The translations under genes were made by a program, and so were the position numbers. The notes beneath the pieces were generated by a model. It was not told the DNA's origin, ran no database searches, and saw nothing but the letters and a program-made list of their open reading frames with translations. A stretch of DNA of 57,499 nucleotides from an uncultured Ruminococcus sp. (GTDB lineage: Bacteria; Bacillota; Clostridia; Oscillospirales; Acutalibacteraceae), in contig CATXZD010000016.1 of NCBI GenBank assembly GCA_958403905.1, forward strand, positions 1-57,499, in the 5' to 3' direction. This document shows, in pieces, positions 15,810 to 24,642 of this stretch. Position 1 is the stretch's first letter; each line of letters opens with the position of its first letter.

Positions 15810-16997
15810 ATGGGACTTAACGACACACCGCAATCGGAACGTATTCATATTGGATTTTTCGGCAGACGCAATGCAGGCAAATCCAGCGTTGTAAATGCCG
15901 TGACAAATCAGCAGATTTCTGTTGTGTCAGAAGTAAAGGGAACTACTACAGACCCTGTAACTAAAGCAATGGAGCTTTTGCCCTTGGGGCCTGTTGTTAT
16001 TATCGACACTCCCGGCTTTGATGACGAGGGCGAGCTTGGAGAAATGCGTGTAAAGCGCACAAAGCAAGTGCTTAACCGTGTTGACGTGGCTGTGCTTGTT
16101 GTTGACGGAACTATCGGCAAAACGGGTGCGGATAACGAGCTGATTGAGATTTTCAATGAAAAGAAAATCCCCTGCGTTGTCGCATACAACAAAAGCGACA
16201 TTTCAGGGAAGAATGATTACTCAGACGGCGTGGCTGTCAGTGCGCTAAACAACACAAACATTGACTTGCTTAAAGAAAAAATTGCTCGGCTTACAAAGAC
16301 AGACGATACAAAGCTGAAAATCTGCGGAGACCTTGTCAGTGAGGGCGATTTTGCCGTGCTTGTAGTGCCAATTGATTCAGCCGCACCAAAGGGCAGGCTT
16401 ATTCTTCCGCAGCAGCAGACTATACGTGACGTGCTTGAAGCAGGCGCAACTGCAATTGTTGTGCGTGATACCGAACTTAAATCAACCCTTAAAAGCCTTG
16501 GAAAAAAGCCGAAGTTGGTTATTACCGACAGTCAGGCTTTTGAGAGTGTTTCAAAAGATGTGCCGAATGACATTTATCTTACCTCGTTTTCAATTCTTAT
16601 GGCTCGTTACAAAGGTTTTCTCAAGTCGGCTGTTGAGGGAGCAGCGGCAATTGACAGGCTCAAAGGCGGCGATAAGGTGCTGATTTCCGAAGGCTGTACC
16701 CACCACCGCCAGTGCGATGACATCGGCACGGTCAAGCTTCCGAGATGGCTAAAAAAATATACGGGCAAAGAGCTTGTGATTGAAACCTCGTCGGGCAAGG
16801 GGTTCCCCGACGATTTAACCCCCTACAGCCTTGTAATTCACTGCGGAGGCTGTATGCTCAACGAGCGTGAGGTGCAGTACCGCAGGAAATTTGCCGAGGA
16901 CAGCAAGGTGCCGTTTACAAATTACGGAACTGCAATTGCATATATGCAGGGCATTTTAAAGCGAAGCCTTGAAATTATCCCCGACATAGATGTTTGA
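15810..16997 (+). CDS. hydF: [FeFe]-hydrogenase maturation GTPase/scaffold HydF
   Basis: GTPase that carries the 2Fe subcluster precursor and transfers it to apo-HydA. The N-terminal G domain has GRRNAGKS (G1), DTPG (G3) and NKSD (G4). The C-terminal cluster-binding domain shows the pattern CTHH ... HCGGC. The frame is open to a GTG at 15768, but the ATG at 15810 follows AAGAAGG and gives the usual MGLNDTPQSERIHIGFFG start. 395 residues. Confidence 0.94.
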   Translation: MGLNDTPQSERIHIGFFGRRNAGKSSVVNAVTNQQISVVSEVKGTTTDPVTKAMELLPLGPVVIIDTPGFDDEGELGEMRVKRTKQVLNRVDVAVLVVDGTIGKTGADNELIEIFNEKKIPCVVAYNKSDISGKNDYSDGVAVSALNNTNIDLLKEKIARLTKTDDTKLKICGDLVSEGDFAVLVVPIDSAAPKGRLILPQQQTIRDVLEAGATAIVVRDTELKSTLKSLGKKPKLVITDSQAFESVSKDVPNDIYLTSFSILMARYKGFLKSAVEGAAAIDRLKGGDKVLISEGCTHHRQCDDIGTVKLPRWLKKYTGKELVIETSSGKGFPDDLTPYSLVIHCGGCMLNEREVQYRRKFAEDSKVPFTNYGTAIAYMQGILKRSLEIIPDIDV

Positions 16998-17069
16998 TAC
17001 TGATATCCGATTAAAAACAGACAATCTTAATGGTCTGATTTTAATCAAATAACCGGTATGAATTCAACA

Positions 17070-17109
17070 AAAAGCGCCGACCGAAAATTAAATTTCGGTT
17101 GGCGCTTTT
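17070..17109. terminator. Bidirectional terminator between hydF and the trp/sirtuin operon
   Basis: AAAAGCGCCGACCGAAA (from 17070) pairs with TTTCGGTTGGCGCTTTT (to 17108). T/A runs on both sides fit convergent transcription units. Confidence 0.85.
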
Positions 17110-17122
17110 GCTTTTTATAAAA

Positions 17123-17842
17123 TTAAATATTTATTTTATCCAGCAATTCTCCCACTTTTTCGTGGAAAACAAGGTCGGCGTTTTGGTCAAACGGCGTTTC
17201 GTCACGGTTGATAAGCACAATGTTGTCGCCGTTAAAGTACCTTATAAATCCTGCCGCAGGATATACCGTCAGGCTTGTGCCGGCAATAATCAGTGTGTCG
17301 GCACTCTGTATTGCGCTCAGAGCACCCGAAACGGTGCTGTCGTCAAGTCCCTCTTCGTACAGCACAACGTCGGGTTTAATAATTCCGCCGCATTCGCACC
17401 ATGGAATGCCTGTGCTGTCCTTTATGTGCTCGGCAGAATAGAATTTTCCGCATTTCATACAGTAGTTGCGAAGAATGCTTCCGTGCAGCTCATACACCTT
17501 TTTGCTTCCTGCCGACTGATGAAGTCCGTCAATGTTTTGCGTTACAACTGCCGTCAGCTTTCCTGCATTTTCAAGTTCAGCTAGTTTAAAATGCGCCTTG
17601 TTCGGCTTTTTGTCAAGACAGAGCATTTTGTCACGATAGAATCTGTAAAATTCCTCCGTATTGTGCATAAAGAAGGTGTGGCTCAAAATCTGCTCGGGCG
17701 GATAATCGTACTTTTGGTTGTACAAGCCGTCAACACTTCTGAAGTCGGGTATTCCGCTTTCGGTTGAAACGCCTGCACCGCCGAAAAACACAATTCTTTT
17801 GCTGTGGTCAATTATATTTTGAAGTTGTTGTATTGTACTCAC
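17123..17842 (-). CDS. cobB: NAD-dependent protein deacylase (sirtuin)
   Basis: SIR2 family enzyme removing acyl groups from lysines with NAD. Rossmann signature GAGVSTESGIPDFRS, catalytic-loop motif TQNIDGLHQSAG with the active-site HGS, and a structural zinc site made of CMKC and CEC pairs are all visible. The 239-residue length is normal. Its ATG overlaps the trpA stop codon (ATGA at 17839-17842), so it is translated as the last gene of the trp operon. This is an unusual partner for trp genes. Confidence 0.92.
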   Translation of the reverse strand: MSTIQQLQNIIDHSKRIVFFGGAGVSTESGIPDFRSVDGLYNQKYDYPPEQILSHTFFMHNTEEFYRFYRDKMLCLDKKPNKAHFKLAELENAGKLTAVVTQNIDGLHQSAGSKKVYELHGSILRNYCMKCGKFYSAEHIKDSTGIPWCECGGIIKPDVVLYEEGLDDSTVSGALSAIQSADTLIIAGTSLTVYPAAGFIRYFNGDNIVLINRDETPFDQNADLVFHEKVGELLDKINI

Positions 17843-18609
17843 GAAATCGCTTCCTTAATGCTTTTAACGTAGTCGCACACAGGTTTTATGCAGTCTTTTC
17901 CGTATTTTCCGACAATTTTTACAATAGCCGAGCCGACAATTACACCGTCTGAAAGCTGAGCCATTTTCTTTGCCTGTTCGGGTGTTGATATGCCGAATCC
18001 GACAGCGCAGGGAATGTCGCTTACCGACTTTACAAGGCTTACCATTTCGCCGATGTCGGTTGTAATTTCGTTTCTTACACCTGTAACGCCCATTGACGAA
18101 ACGCAGTAAACAAAGCCCTGTGCCTCTTTTGCAATCATTCTGATTCTTTCGTGCGAGGTTGGCGCAATCAGCGAAACAAGCTCAACGCCGTGCTTGTCGC
18201 AGTACGGTGCAAGTTCCTGCTTTTCTTCAAACGGTGTGTCGGGAACGATTACCGCCGAAATTCCGCATTCACTGCACCTGCTCATAAATTTGTCTGTGCC
18301 GTAAACAAAAATCGGGTTCATATATGTCATAATTGCAAGTACACACTTGATTTCAGAGCGGACGCGCTTTACTATATCAAAGATTTTGTCGGTTGTCGTG
18401 CCCGACGCAAGCGCACGAAGGTCAGCCTCCTGAATTACAACGCCCTCGGCAATCGGGTCGGAAAACGGTATGCCGATTTCGATAATGTCAGCGCCGTTTT
18501 TGCTCATTTCAATCAAAAGCTTTTCGGTTGTTGCAAGGTCGGGGTCGCCTGCCGTAACAAACGGAATGAACGCCTTGCCGTTTTCAAAAGCCGATTTTAT
18601 ATCATTCAT
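17839..18609 (-). CDS. trpA: Tryptophan synthase alpha chain
   Basis: Cleaves indole-3-glycerol phosphate to indole and glyceraldehyde 3-phosphate; the indole is channelled to TrpB. Family landmarks: FIPFVTAGDPD at the N-terminus, catalytic Glu in DIIEIGIPFSDP with the catalytic Asp just after, and VGFGISTPEQAK near the phosphate site. The frame is open 23 codons further, but MNDIKSAFENGKAF at 18609 overlaps trpB by 8 bases and is the standard start. Confidence 0.96.
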   Translation of the reverse strand: MNDIKSAFENGKAFIPFVTAGDPDLATTEKLLIEMSKNGADIIEIGIPFSDPIAEGVVIQEADLRALASGTTTDKIFDIVKRVRSEIKCVLAIMTYMNPIFVYGTDKFMSRCSECGISAVIVPDTPFEEKQELAPYCDKHGVELVSLIAPTSHERIRMIAKEAQGFVYCVSSMGVTGVRNEITTDIGEMVSLVKSVSDIPCAVGFGISTPEQAKKMAQLSDGVIVGSAIVKIVGKYGKDCIKPVCDYVKSIKEAIS

Positions 18610-19786
18610 AAATATTCTCCCCTCTGTATCGTGCAATAGCCGCAACGTCCTTGTCGCCTCTGCCCGAGAGGTTGACAACGATTATTTTATCCTTATCCAT
18701 TGACGGCGCAATCTTCATACAATGCGCAACTGCGTGAGCGCTTTCAATTGCAGGAATAATACCCTCTGTTTTTGAAAGGTACTCAAATGCACAGACAGCC
18801 TCTTCGTCCGTTACGGGAACGTACTGCGCTCTTCCTGTGTCTGAAAGGTTTGCGTGCTCAGGACCGATTCCGGGATAATCAAGGCCGGCTGAAATTGAAT
18901 ACACGGGTGCAATCTGACCGTACTTGTCCTGACAGAAATACGACTTCATTCCGTGGAAAATTCCGAGTGTGCCGTTTGCAATTGTTGCGGCATTTTTCGG
19001 GTTGTCAACACCCAGCCCTGCGGCTTCACAGCCGATAAGACGTACGTTTTCATCCTTGATAAATTCGTAGAATGCGCCCATTGCGTTGCTTCCGCCGCCT
19101 ACACAAGCCATAACAACGTCCGGGAGCTTTCCTTCTTTTTCAAGCAGCTGAGCCTTGATTTCCTTTCCGATAACGCTTTGAAAATCTCTTACGACAGTCG
19201 GAAAGGGATGAGGTCCCATTACCGAGCCGAGAACGTAGTGGGTGTCCGACACACGGTTTGTCCACTCGCGCATAGCCTCGTTTACAGCGTCCTTTAACGT
19301 CATTGTGCCTGTTTCAACAGCATTCACCTTTGCGCCGAGAAGCTTCATTCTGTAAACGTTGAGAGCCTGGCGGATTGTGTCCTCCTTGCCCATAAAGATT
19401 TCACATTCAAGCCCGAGCAAAGCCGCAACCGTTGCGGTAGCAACTCCGTGCTGACCTGCGCCTGTTTCGGCAATTACACGTGTTTTGCCCATCTTTTTGG
19501 CAAGCAGACATTGACCGAGGCAGTTGTTTAGCTTGTGCGAACCCGTATGGTTTAAATCCTCACGTTTTAAGTAGATTTTTGCACCGCCCAAGTCCTTTGT
19601 CATCTTCTCTGCGTAGTAAAGCCGTGACGGTCTGCCTGCGTATTCACGCATAAGAAAGTCAAGCTCCGAAACAAATTCGGGGTCATTTTTGTAGTGATTA
19701 TAAGCTTGTTCAAATTCGTTTATCGCATTCATAAGTGTTTCGGGAACAAACTGTCCTCCGTGAATGCCGAACTTACCTTTTGACAT
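18602..19786 (-). CDS. trpB: Tryptophan synthase beta chain
   Basis: PLP enzyme condensing indole with serine to tryptophan. The PLP lysine is in TGSHKLNN and the phosphate-binding loop is CVGGGSNAMG. 394 residues, TrpB1 type, with an AAAGGAG ribosome-binding site 8 bases before the ATG. It overlaps trpA at its 3' end. Upstream, where trpF would be expected, a repeat-filled gap separates it from trpC. Confidence 0.97.
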   Translation of the reverse strand: MSKGKFGIHGGQFVPETLMNAINEFEQAYNHYKNDPEFVSELDFLMREYAGRPSRLYYAEKMTKDLGGAKIYLKREDLNHTGSHKLNNCLGQCLLAKKMGKTRVIAETGAGQHGVATATVAALLGLECEIFMGKEDTIRQALNVYRMKLLGAKVNAVETGTMTLKDAVNEAMREWTNRVSDTHYVLGSVMGPHPFPTVVRDFQSVIGKEIKAQLLEKEGKLPDVVMACVGGGSNAMGAFYEFIKDENVRLIGCEAAGLGVDNPKNAATIANGTLGIFHGMKSYFCQDKYGQIAPVYSISAGLDYPGIGPEHANLSDTGRAQYVPVTDEEAVCAFEYLSKTEGIIPAIESAHAVAHCMKIAPSMDKDKIIVVNLSGRGDKDVAAIARYRGENIYE

Positions 19787-20059
19787 TTTATGTGCTCCTT
19801 TATATTTTGTGTTGCGTATTGTTTGGAAATATTATTACGGTTTAATTGGTAAAATTTCATAGCCACTGCGGACACCGCGTGTCCCTATGTTAGTTAGTAT
19901 ACTAAACGTTTCCTGTATAGCCGTAGTACAGTGTGAAATCTAAAAATTCACACTTGAAAACGATAATGCTGAATTATATATTGTAGGGGACGGCATCCCT
20001 GACGTCCCGTTTAATAAATTGCTTTGCAATTTATTAAATATGGCGAACTGTGTTCGCTG
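19787..20059. repeat. Repeat-filled gap at the usual trpF position
   Basis: Contains a degenerate GGACACCGCGTGTCC hairpin (about 19869-19884), a GTAGGGGACGG...GACGTCCC arch (19984-20011), an ATAAATTGCTTTGCAATTTAT palindrome and GGCGAACTGTGTTCGC (20042-20057). The last module runs into the trpC stop codon. No ORF resembling phosphoribosylanthranilate isomerase is present. Confidence 0.75.
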
Positions 20060-20851
20060 CTACGATTTAGTTTTACTGCCTTTAAGCTTTTCAAGCATTG
20101 CCTTTTTGTCCTTGCTTTTCATCAGTGTTTCGCCGATTAAAACGCCGTTTACACCTGCGTTCTCAAGCTCGGCAACGTCATCTCTTGTTTTGATTCCGCT
20201 TTCTGCAACGAAGAGAATATCACTCGGCACAAGATTTCTGAGTCGGACTGAATTTGTTATGTCGACCGTAAAATCACGCAAGTTGCGGTTGTTTACGCCG
20301 ATTATTCTTGCGCCTGCACTGACCGCTGACTTAACCTCTTCCTCTGTGTGCGCCTCAACGAGTGCCGAAAGTCCGAGAGCGTCACAAAGCTTTATCCACT
20401 CTCTGATTGTGTCTGTGTTAAGCAGTGAGCAGATTAACAGCACCGCCGACGCACCTATCAGCTTTGCCTCATAGATTTGATATTCACATACGGTGAAGTC
20501 TTTGCGGAGCAGAGGGATTGAAACATTTTTTGAAATTTCTTCAAGATAAGCGTTTTCGCCCTTGAACCACTTTGGCTCGGTCAGAACCGAAATTGCCGAT
20601 GCACCCGATTTTTCGTAGCCTTTTGCAATATCTATATACGGAAATTCCTCTGCGATAATTCCCTTTGAAGGGGAGGCTTTTTTGACCTCGCAGATAAACG
20701 ACATTCCGTCCTTTCCAAGCGCCTGCTCAAAAGGAAAGTTTGTGTCGCAGTTCAGCGAAAGTGCCTGTTTTCTGACTGTTTCAAGCGGAATTTGCGCCTG
20801 TATATCATTATACCTTTTTACGTTTTCCTGTGCAATAGTTTCGAGTATCAT
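20060..20851 (-). CDS. trpC: Indole-3-glycerol phosphate synthase
   Basis: Closes the indole ring from carboxyphenylamino-deoxyribulose phosphate. TIM-barrel landmarks: FICEVKKASPSKG (catalytic Glu and Lys), LLRKDFTV, INNRNLRDF, VAESGI. 263 residues, a stand-alone TrpC with no fused TrpF domain. The stop codon (TAG, 20060-20062) lies at the edge of a dispersed GGCGAAC/GTTCGC repeat, so the last few codons may have been altered by repeat insertion. Confidence 0.95.
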   Translation of the reverse strand: MILETIAQENVKRYNDIQAQIPLETVRKQALSLNCDTNFPFEQALGKDGMSFICEVKKASPSKGIIAEEFPYIDIAKGYEKSGASAISVLTEPKWFKGENAYLEEISKNVSIPLLRKDFTVCEYQIYEAKLIGASAVLLICSLLNTDTIREWIKLCDALGLSALVEAHTEEEVKSAVSAGARIIGVNNRNLRDFTVDITNSVRLRNLVPSDILFVAESGIKTRDDVAELENAGVNGVLIGETLMKSKDKKAMLEKLKGSKTKS

Positions 20852-20878
20852 AATTTTGTTCCCTGCAATTAAAATAAA

Positions 20879-21892
20879 TTAAACGTTGTTTGTTGCCATT
20901 GCAAACTGAATCAGTTTTTCATATGCTTTGCCGCTGGAGATAATCTCCTGTGCAAGCTTTACTCCGTCATTGATTGACTCTGCCTTGCCGCCGGCATAAA
21001 GTCCGAGCGCTGCGTTGAGTACGGTAATATCACGCTTTGCGCCCTTAAGCTCACCGTTTAAAATCTTTTTGGTTATTTCAGCATTTTCTGTGCCGTCACC
21101 GCCGATAAGTTCCTGCATTTCGTATATGCCGAGTCCGAACTGCTCGGGTGTGATATCATAAGTTTTAAAATTTCCGCCATTGATTTCGCATACCTTTGTT
21201 GCGCCCGTTACGGTTACTTCGTCCATACCGTCATTTCCGTGAAAAACAAATCCCCTCTTAACACCGAGATTTGCAAATACCCTTGCGATCGGCTCAACAA
21301 GCGATTCGGAATATACACCCGTAATCTGAAGACTTGCGTTTGCAGGATTTGTCAGGGGTCCGAGTACGTTGAAGATGTTTCTTATGCCGATTTCACGTCT
21401 TACAGGGCCTACATAACGCATGGACGAATGGTAGCCCTGAGCGAACATAAAGCAGAGGTTGGTATCTTTAAGCACCTTTTCGCTTTGCTCGGGCGAGATT
21501 GAGATGTTTACGCCGAGATTTTCAAGACAGTCGGCAGAACCGCTCTTGCTTGACATTGAACGATTGCCGTGCTTTGCAACGGGGATTCCTGCGGCGGCAA
21601 TTATAAATGAAGCCGTTGTTGAAATGTTGAATGTGCCTGTGCCGTCGCCGCCTGTGCCCACAATGTCCATAACGTCGCTTTCGTGATTTACGTGAAGAGC
21701 CTTGCTCCTCATTACCTCGGCGCAGGCTGTGATTTCGTCAATTGTTTCGCCCTTCATTCTCAGTGCTGTCAAAAAAGCTGCCATCTGAGCCTGTGTTGCC
21801 GTACCCGTCATCATTTCTTCCATAACCTGTTTGGATTCTTCATATGTCAGGTCGCAGCCTGATACTAACTTTAAATTTGCTTCCTTAATCAT
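20879..21892 (-). CDS. trpD: Anthranilate phosphoribosyltransferase
   Basis: Transfers phosphoribose from PRPP to anthranilate. The PRPP-binding motif GTGGDGTGTFNIST is present, with KHGNRSMSSKSGSAD downstream. The ATG at 21892, four bases after the trpG stop, has AAAGGAA upstream; the longer reading would start at a TTG inside trpG. 338 residues, normal. Confidence 0.96.
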   Translation of the reverse strand: MIKEANLKLVSGCDLTYEESKQVMEEMMTGTATQAQMAAFLTALRMKGETIDEITACAEVMRSKALHVNHESDVMDIVGTGGDGTGTFNISTTASFIIAAAGIPVAKHGNRSMSSKSGSADCLENLGVNISISPEQSEKVLKDTNLCFMFAQGYHSSMRYVGPVRREIGIRNIFNVLGPLTNPANASLQITGVYSESLVEPIARVFANLGVKRGFVFHGNDGMDEVTVTGATKVCEINGGNFKTYDITPEQFGLGIYEMQELIGGDGTENAEITKKILNGELKGAKRDITVLNAALGLYAGGKAESINDGVKLAQEIISSGKAYEKLIQFAMATNNV

Positions 21893-21896
21893 AATG

Positions 21897-22466
21897 TCAA
21901 TTCCTTTCAAGAAAATTTTTTATTAACTGCATACCGTGCGAGGTTAGAATTGACTCGGGGTGAAATTGCAGACCGTAAATTTCGTAATTCTTGTGTTTTA
22001 CACCCATAACCTCTCCTGCTTCGTCCTGAGCGGTAATGCTGAGAGATTCGGGGATTGAACTGCGCTTTGCAATCAGCGAATGATACCTTGCGCCTTCAAT
22101 TACGCTTGGCATATCCTTAAAAATTTTACAGCTTTGTTCAACAATAATGTTGCTTTTCTTGCCGTGCATAAGCTTTTTTGCGTGAGTTATTTCAGCACCG
22201 AAAACCTCGCATATCGCCTGATGACCAAGGCAAACTCCGAGAATTGGGAATTTGCCTTTTAAGTTTCTTATAACATCCTCACACACGCCGGCGTTTTTCG
22301 GATAACCCGGACCGGGCGATAGAATAATGTGCGAGGGGTTTAGTTTTACAATTTCCTGGGCGGTTATTTCGTCATTGCGAACGACCTTAATGTCGGGGTT
22401 TACGCTTCCGCAAAACTGCACAAGGTTGTAGGTAAAGCTGTCGTAGTTGTCAATGAAAAGTATCAT
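21897..22466 (-). CDS. trpG: Anthranilate synthase component II (glutamine amidotransferase)
   Basis: Class I glutamine amidotransferase giving ammonia to TrpE. The nucleophile lies in GVCLGHQAI, the catalytic His-Glu pair in LQFHPES, and the oxyanion region in LSPGPGYP. 189 residues. Its ATG overlaps the trpE stop codon (ATGA). It could also serve folate synthesis (PabA role), as is common in Firmicutes; this is not decidable here. Confidence 0.95.
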   Translation of the reverse strand: MILFIDNYDSFTYNLVQFCGSVNPDIKVVRNDEITAQEIVKLNPSHIILSPGPGYPKNAGVCEDVIRNLKGKFPILGVCLGHQAICEVFGAEITHAKKLMHGKKSNIIVEQSCKIFKDMPSVIEGARYHSLIAKRSSIPESLSITAQDEAGEVMGVKHKNYEIYGLQFHPESILTSHGMQLIKNFLERN

Positions 22467-23923
22467 AGCTCGTAAACCTCCCCTGCGTTTTTGACTGCGT
22501 TCATAACTGCAAGCGCCTTGTTGTAGGTTTCTGCGTACTCGTTTTCCGCAACGCTGTCGGCAACAATTCCTGCGCCTGCCTGAACGTAAACCTTGTTGTT
22601 TTTCTTTACCGCCATTCTTATTGCAATGCAGGTGTCGAGATTGCCGTTGAAGTCGATGTAGCCCAACGCTCCGCCGTAAACTCCTCGAGGAGTTTTTTCA
22701 AGTTCCTCGATAATTTCACACGCTCTTATCTTCGGTGCACCCGAAAGAGTGCCGGCGGGGAGCAGTGCTTCAACGGCGCTCAGTGCGTCAAGACCGTCCC
22801 TGATTTCGCCCTCAACTTCACTGCATATGTGCATTATCTTTGAAAAACGGAGGATTTTCTGATATTCGGTGACCTTTACCGAGTTGAATTTTGCGATTTT
22901 GCCGATGTCGTTTCTGCCGAGGTCAACGAGCATATTGTGCTCGGCAAGCTCTTTTTCATCGTGAATAAGCTCGTCGGCAAGTGCGTTGTCCTCCTGCTTT
23001 GTCTTGCCCCTCGGACGCGAGCCTGCAATCGGAAATGTTGTAAGCGTGCCGTTTTGGAGCTTTACAAGCGTTTCGGGAGATGCCGTGATGATTTCGTCAC
23101 CGTCAATCGACATATACACCATATAAGGTGACGGGTTTGTTGTGCGAAGCACTCTGTAAGCGTTAATCAGCGAGCCTTTGCAGTCCGCCTCAAACCGCCT
23201 TGAAACCACGCACTGGAATATGTCGCCGTTATAGATGTATTCCTTTGTTTTTTCAACCATTCTGCAAAATTCGTCTTTAGTATAGGTGCTTGTAAATTCA
23301 ATGTTTTTGTCAGTTTTAAGTTTCGGCAGAGGTGTGTTGTCGGTTATTATTGAAATAATCTTATTTATATCGTCCTTAGCCTGTTTGTACTGGCGTTCGT
23401 AATCACAGGTTTTCATATTTACAATGACTGTAAGTTTTTGACTGAGGTGGTCATAGGCGATAATTTTGTCAAAAAGCATCAGGTCAAAATCGTTTGCTTC
23501 ACCGCGCTTAAGTTTTAAAACAGGCTCGGCGCAGGCAATCATTGCGTAGCCCCAGTATCCGACAAGACCGCCCGTAAAGGGAGGAATGTCATTAAACTCG
23601 GGCGTTTTGTAGTTGGCAAGATACTTTCTTATTTCGTCATACGGCTTGTAAGTGGTTACGGCTTTTTCACCCTCGCCCGTAATAGTCAGCGTGCCGTTCT
23701 TGTAGGCAAGTCGTGCCTTGGGGTTAAAGCCGATAAATGAGTATCTGCCCCACTTTTCACCGCCCTCAATGCTTTCAAGAAGAAAATATTTGTCCGAAAT
23801 TCCTGCGATTTTGCGAAGCAGAGTAATCGGAGTTACTACGTCTGCGTAGATTTCCTTGTAAACAGGAATTACGCTGCAACTGTCTTTGAGGTTTAAAACC
23901 TCGTTGTAAGACGGCTTAATCAT
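22463..23923 (-). CDS. trpE: Anthranilate synthase component I
   Basis: Converts chorismate to anthranilate with ammonia from TrpG and is normally feedback-inhibited by tryptophan. The N-terminal effector region has LLESIEGGEKWGRYSFIG, in which LLES matches the usual Trp-binding motif. The chorismate-binding core shows SPETLVKLQNG, IAGSRPRGKT, DLGRNDIGK and LPAGTLSGAPKIRACE. The ATG at 23923 gives the usual start. The ribosome-binding site is weak: AAAGG lies about 15 bases upstream. Expression is governed by the T-box leader upstream. Confidence 0.96.
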   Translation of the reverse strand: MIKPSYNEVLNLKDSCSVIPVYKEIYADVVTPITLLRKIAGISDKYFLLESIEGGEKWGRYSFIGFNPKARLAYKNGTLTITGEGEKAVTTYKPYDEIRKYLANYKTPEFNDIPPFTGGLVGYWGYAMIACAEPVLKLKRGEANDFDLMLFDKIIAYDHLSQKLTVIVNMKTCDYERQYKQAKDDINKIISIITDNTPLPKLKTDKNIEFTSTYTKDEFCRMVEKTKEYIYNGDIFQCVVSRRFEADCKGSLINAYRVLRTTNPSPYMVYMSIDGDEIITASPETLVKLQNGTLTTFPIAGSRPRGKTKQEDNALADELIHDEKELAEHNMLVDLGRNDIGKIAKFNSVKVTEYQKILRFSKIMHICSEVEGEIRDGLDALSAVEALLPAGTLSGAPKIRACEIIEELEKTPRGVYGGALGYIDFNGNLDTCIAIRMAVKKNNKVYVQAGAGIVADSVAENEYAETYNKALAVMNAVKNAGEVYEL

Positions 23924-23939
23924 AACTTTTACACCAACC

Positions 23940-24020
23940 TTTGTCGAGTGCCTCAACACGCAAATCGAACAGACGGATTGAAATTATCAAACCGTATTTG
24001 CCCGACTGTTTCAAGGCAGT
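23940..24020. repeat. Dispersed repeat module between trpE and its T-box terminator
   Basis: TCGAGTGCCTCAACACGCAA, ATCGAAC and CCGTATTTGCCCGA match the blocks at 15170-15260, 45722-45795 and 47035-47105. It lies between the leader terminator and the trpE start, where it will be part of the read-through mRNA and may explain the poor trpE ribosome-binding site. Confidence 0.6.
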
Positions 24021-24032
24021 TTTCTATAAAAT

Positions 24033-24303
24033 AAAAAAGACTTTTGTCCCACAAAGGGACAAAAGTCTGAAATAACAACTTCTGCGGTACCACCCAAATT
24101 GACGATAATCGTCCGCTTAAACAGCATACTAACATATGCCTCCTGCTGTAACGGTCAGGCTCCGTCGGAAACTACTTGCATACGCTTTCGGTCCGCCCTC
24201 ACAAGTCCATTCAGGTAAATCTCCGCTGTCGGCTCGCACCACCCGCCGATTCTCTGAAAGTTTTGATAAATCCTACTACTCTCGTTCACTGGTTTATTTT
24301 ATT
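24033..24303 (-). promoter_or_regulatory. Tryptophan T-box leader controlling the trp operon
   Basis: Read on the minus strand. Stem I carries AGAGAATCGGCGGGTGG and GCGAGCCGA. The specifier region CCTGAATGGACTTG holds TGG (24209-24207), the tryptophan codon. The conserved T-box AATTTGGGTGGTACCGCAG is at 24100-24082. A terminator of 13 bp (AGACTTTTGTCCC / GGGACAAAAGTCT, 24068-24038) with a U-run ends the leader. Uncharged tRNA-Trp should favour the antiterminator and trp transcription. Confidence 0.96.
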
Positions 24304-24309
24304 GATAAC

Positions 24310-24338
24310 ATTATATTACCGAATGTTTACTTTGTCAA
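24310..24338 (-). promoter_or_regulatory. Sigma-A promoter of the trp operon
   Basis: Minus strand TTGACA (24338-24333), 17-bp spacer, TATAAT (24315-24310): full consensus, about 7 bp before the T-box leader. Confidence 0.93.
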
Positions 24339-24374
24339 TACTTTTTTTAAACGTTATATAAAACGGTTTTGAAT

Positions 24375-24640
24375 TATAGGTCGGTATCTCGGGAGTCAGA
24401 CATTAATCAGACTCTAACGCAAGATACAACTGACAATTTACAATTAACAATTATCAATTAACAATTAATGGTCGCTGTGCTCCGAATTTAAAATTGATAT
24501 ATTGGTTATGTTTCGGGACGTGTAGGAACCCGTCCCCTACGCAAAGTTTTGTTTGTTACTATAATGTTGATATAATCGGTAAACCTTCATAGTTAATGTG
24601 GACACGGCGTGCCGTGTCCCTACGCAGATGTTGATATATC
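24375..24640. repeat. Repeat island between the trp promoter and the acyl-CoA synthetase
   Basis: Modules: CTCGGGAGTC...GACTCTAACGCAAG (24390-24422, an inverted relative of 37425-37475 and 56460-56510); AT-rich tracts (24428-24470); GGTCGCTGTGCTCCGAATTT; GGGACGTGTAGGAACCCGTCCC (24515-24536) and CTACG; and the hairpin GGACACGGCGTGCCGTGTCC with CTACG (24600-24624). The last module ATGTTGATATATCGGTTATG runs into the 3' end of the acyl-CoA synthetase gene. Confidence 0.75.
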
Positions 24641-24642
24641 GG

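Noticed and set aside
17839..18678. Longer trpA start (23 extra N-terminal residues)
   Set aside because: It would overlap trpB by about 75 bases and lacks family support; the ATG at 18609 is standard.
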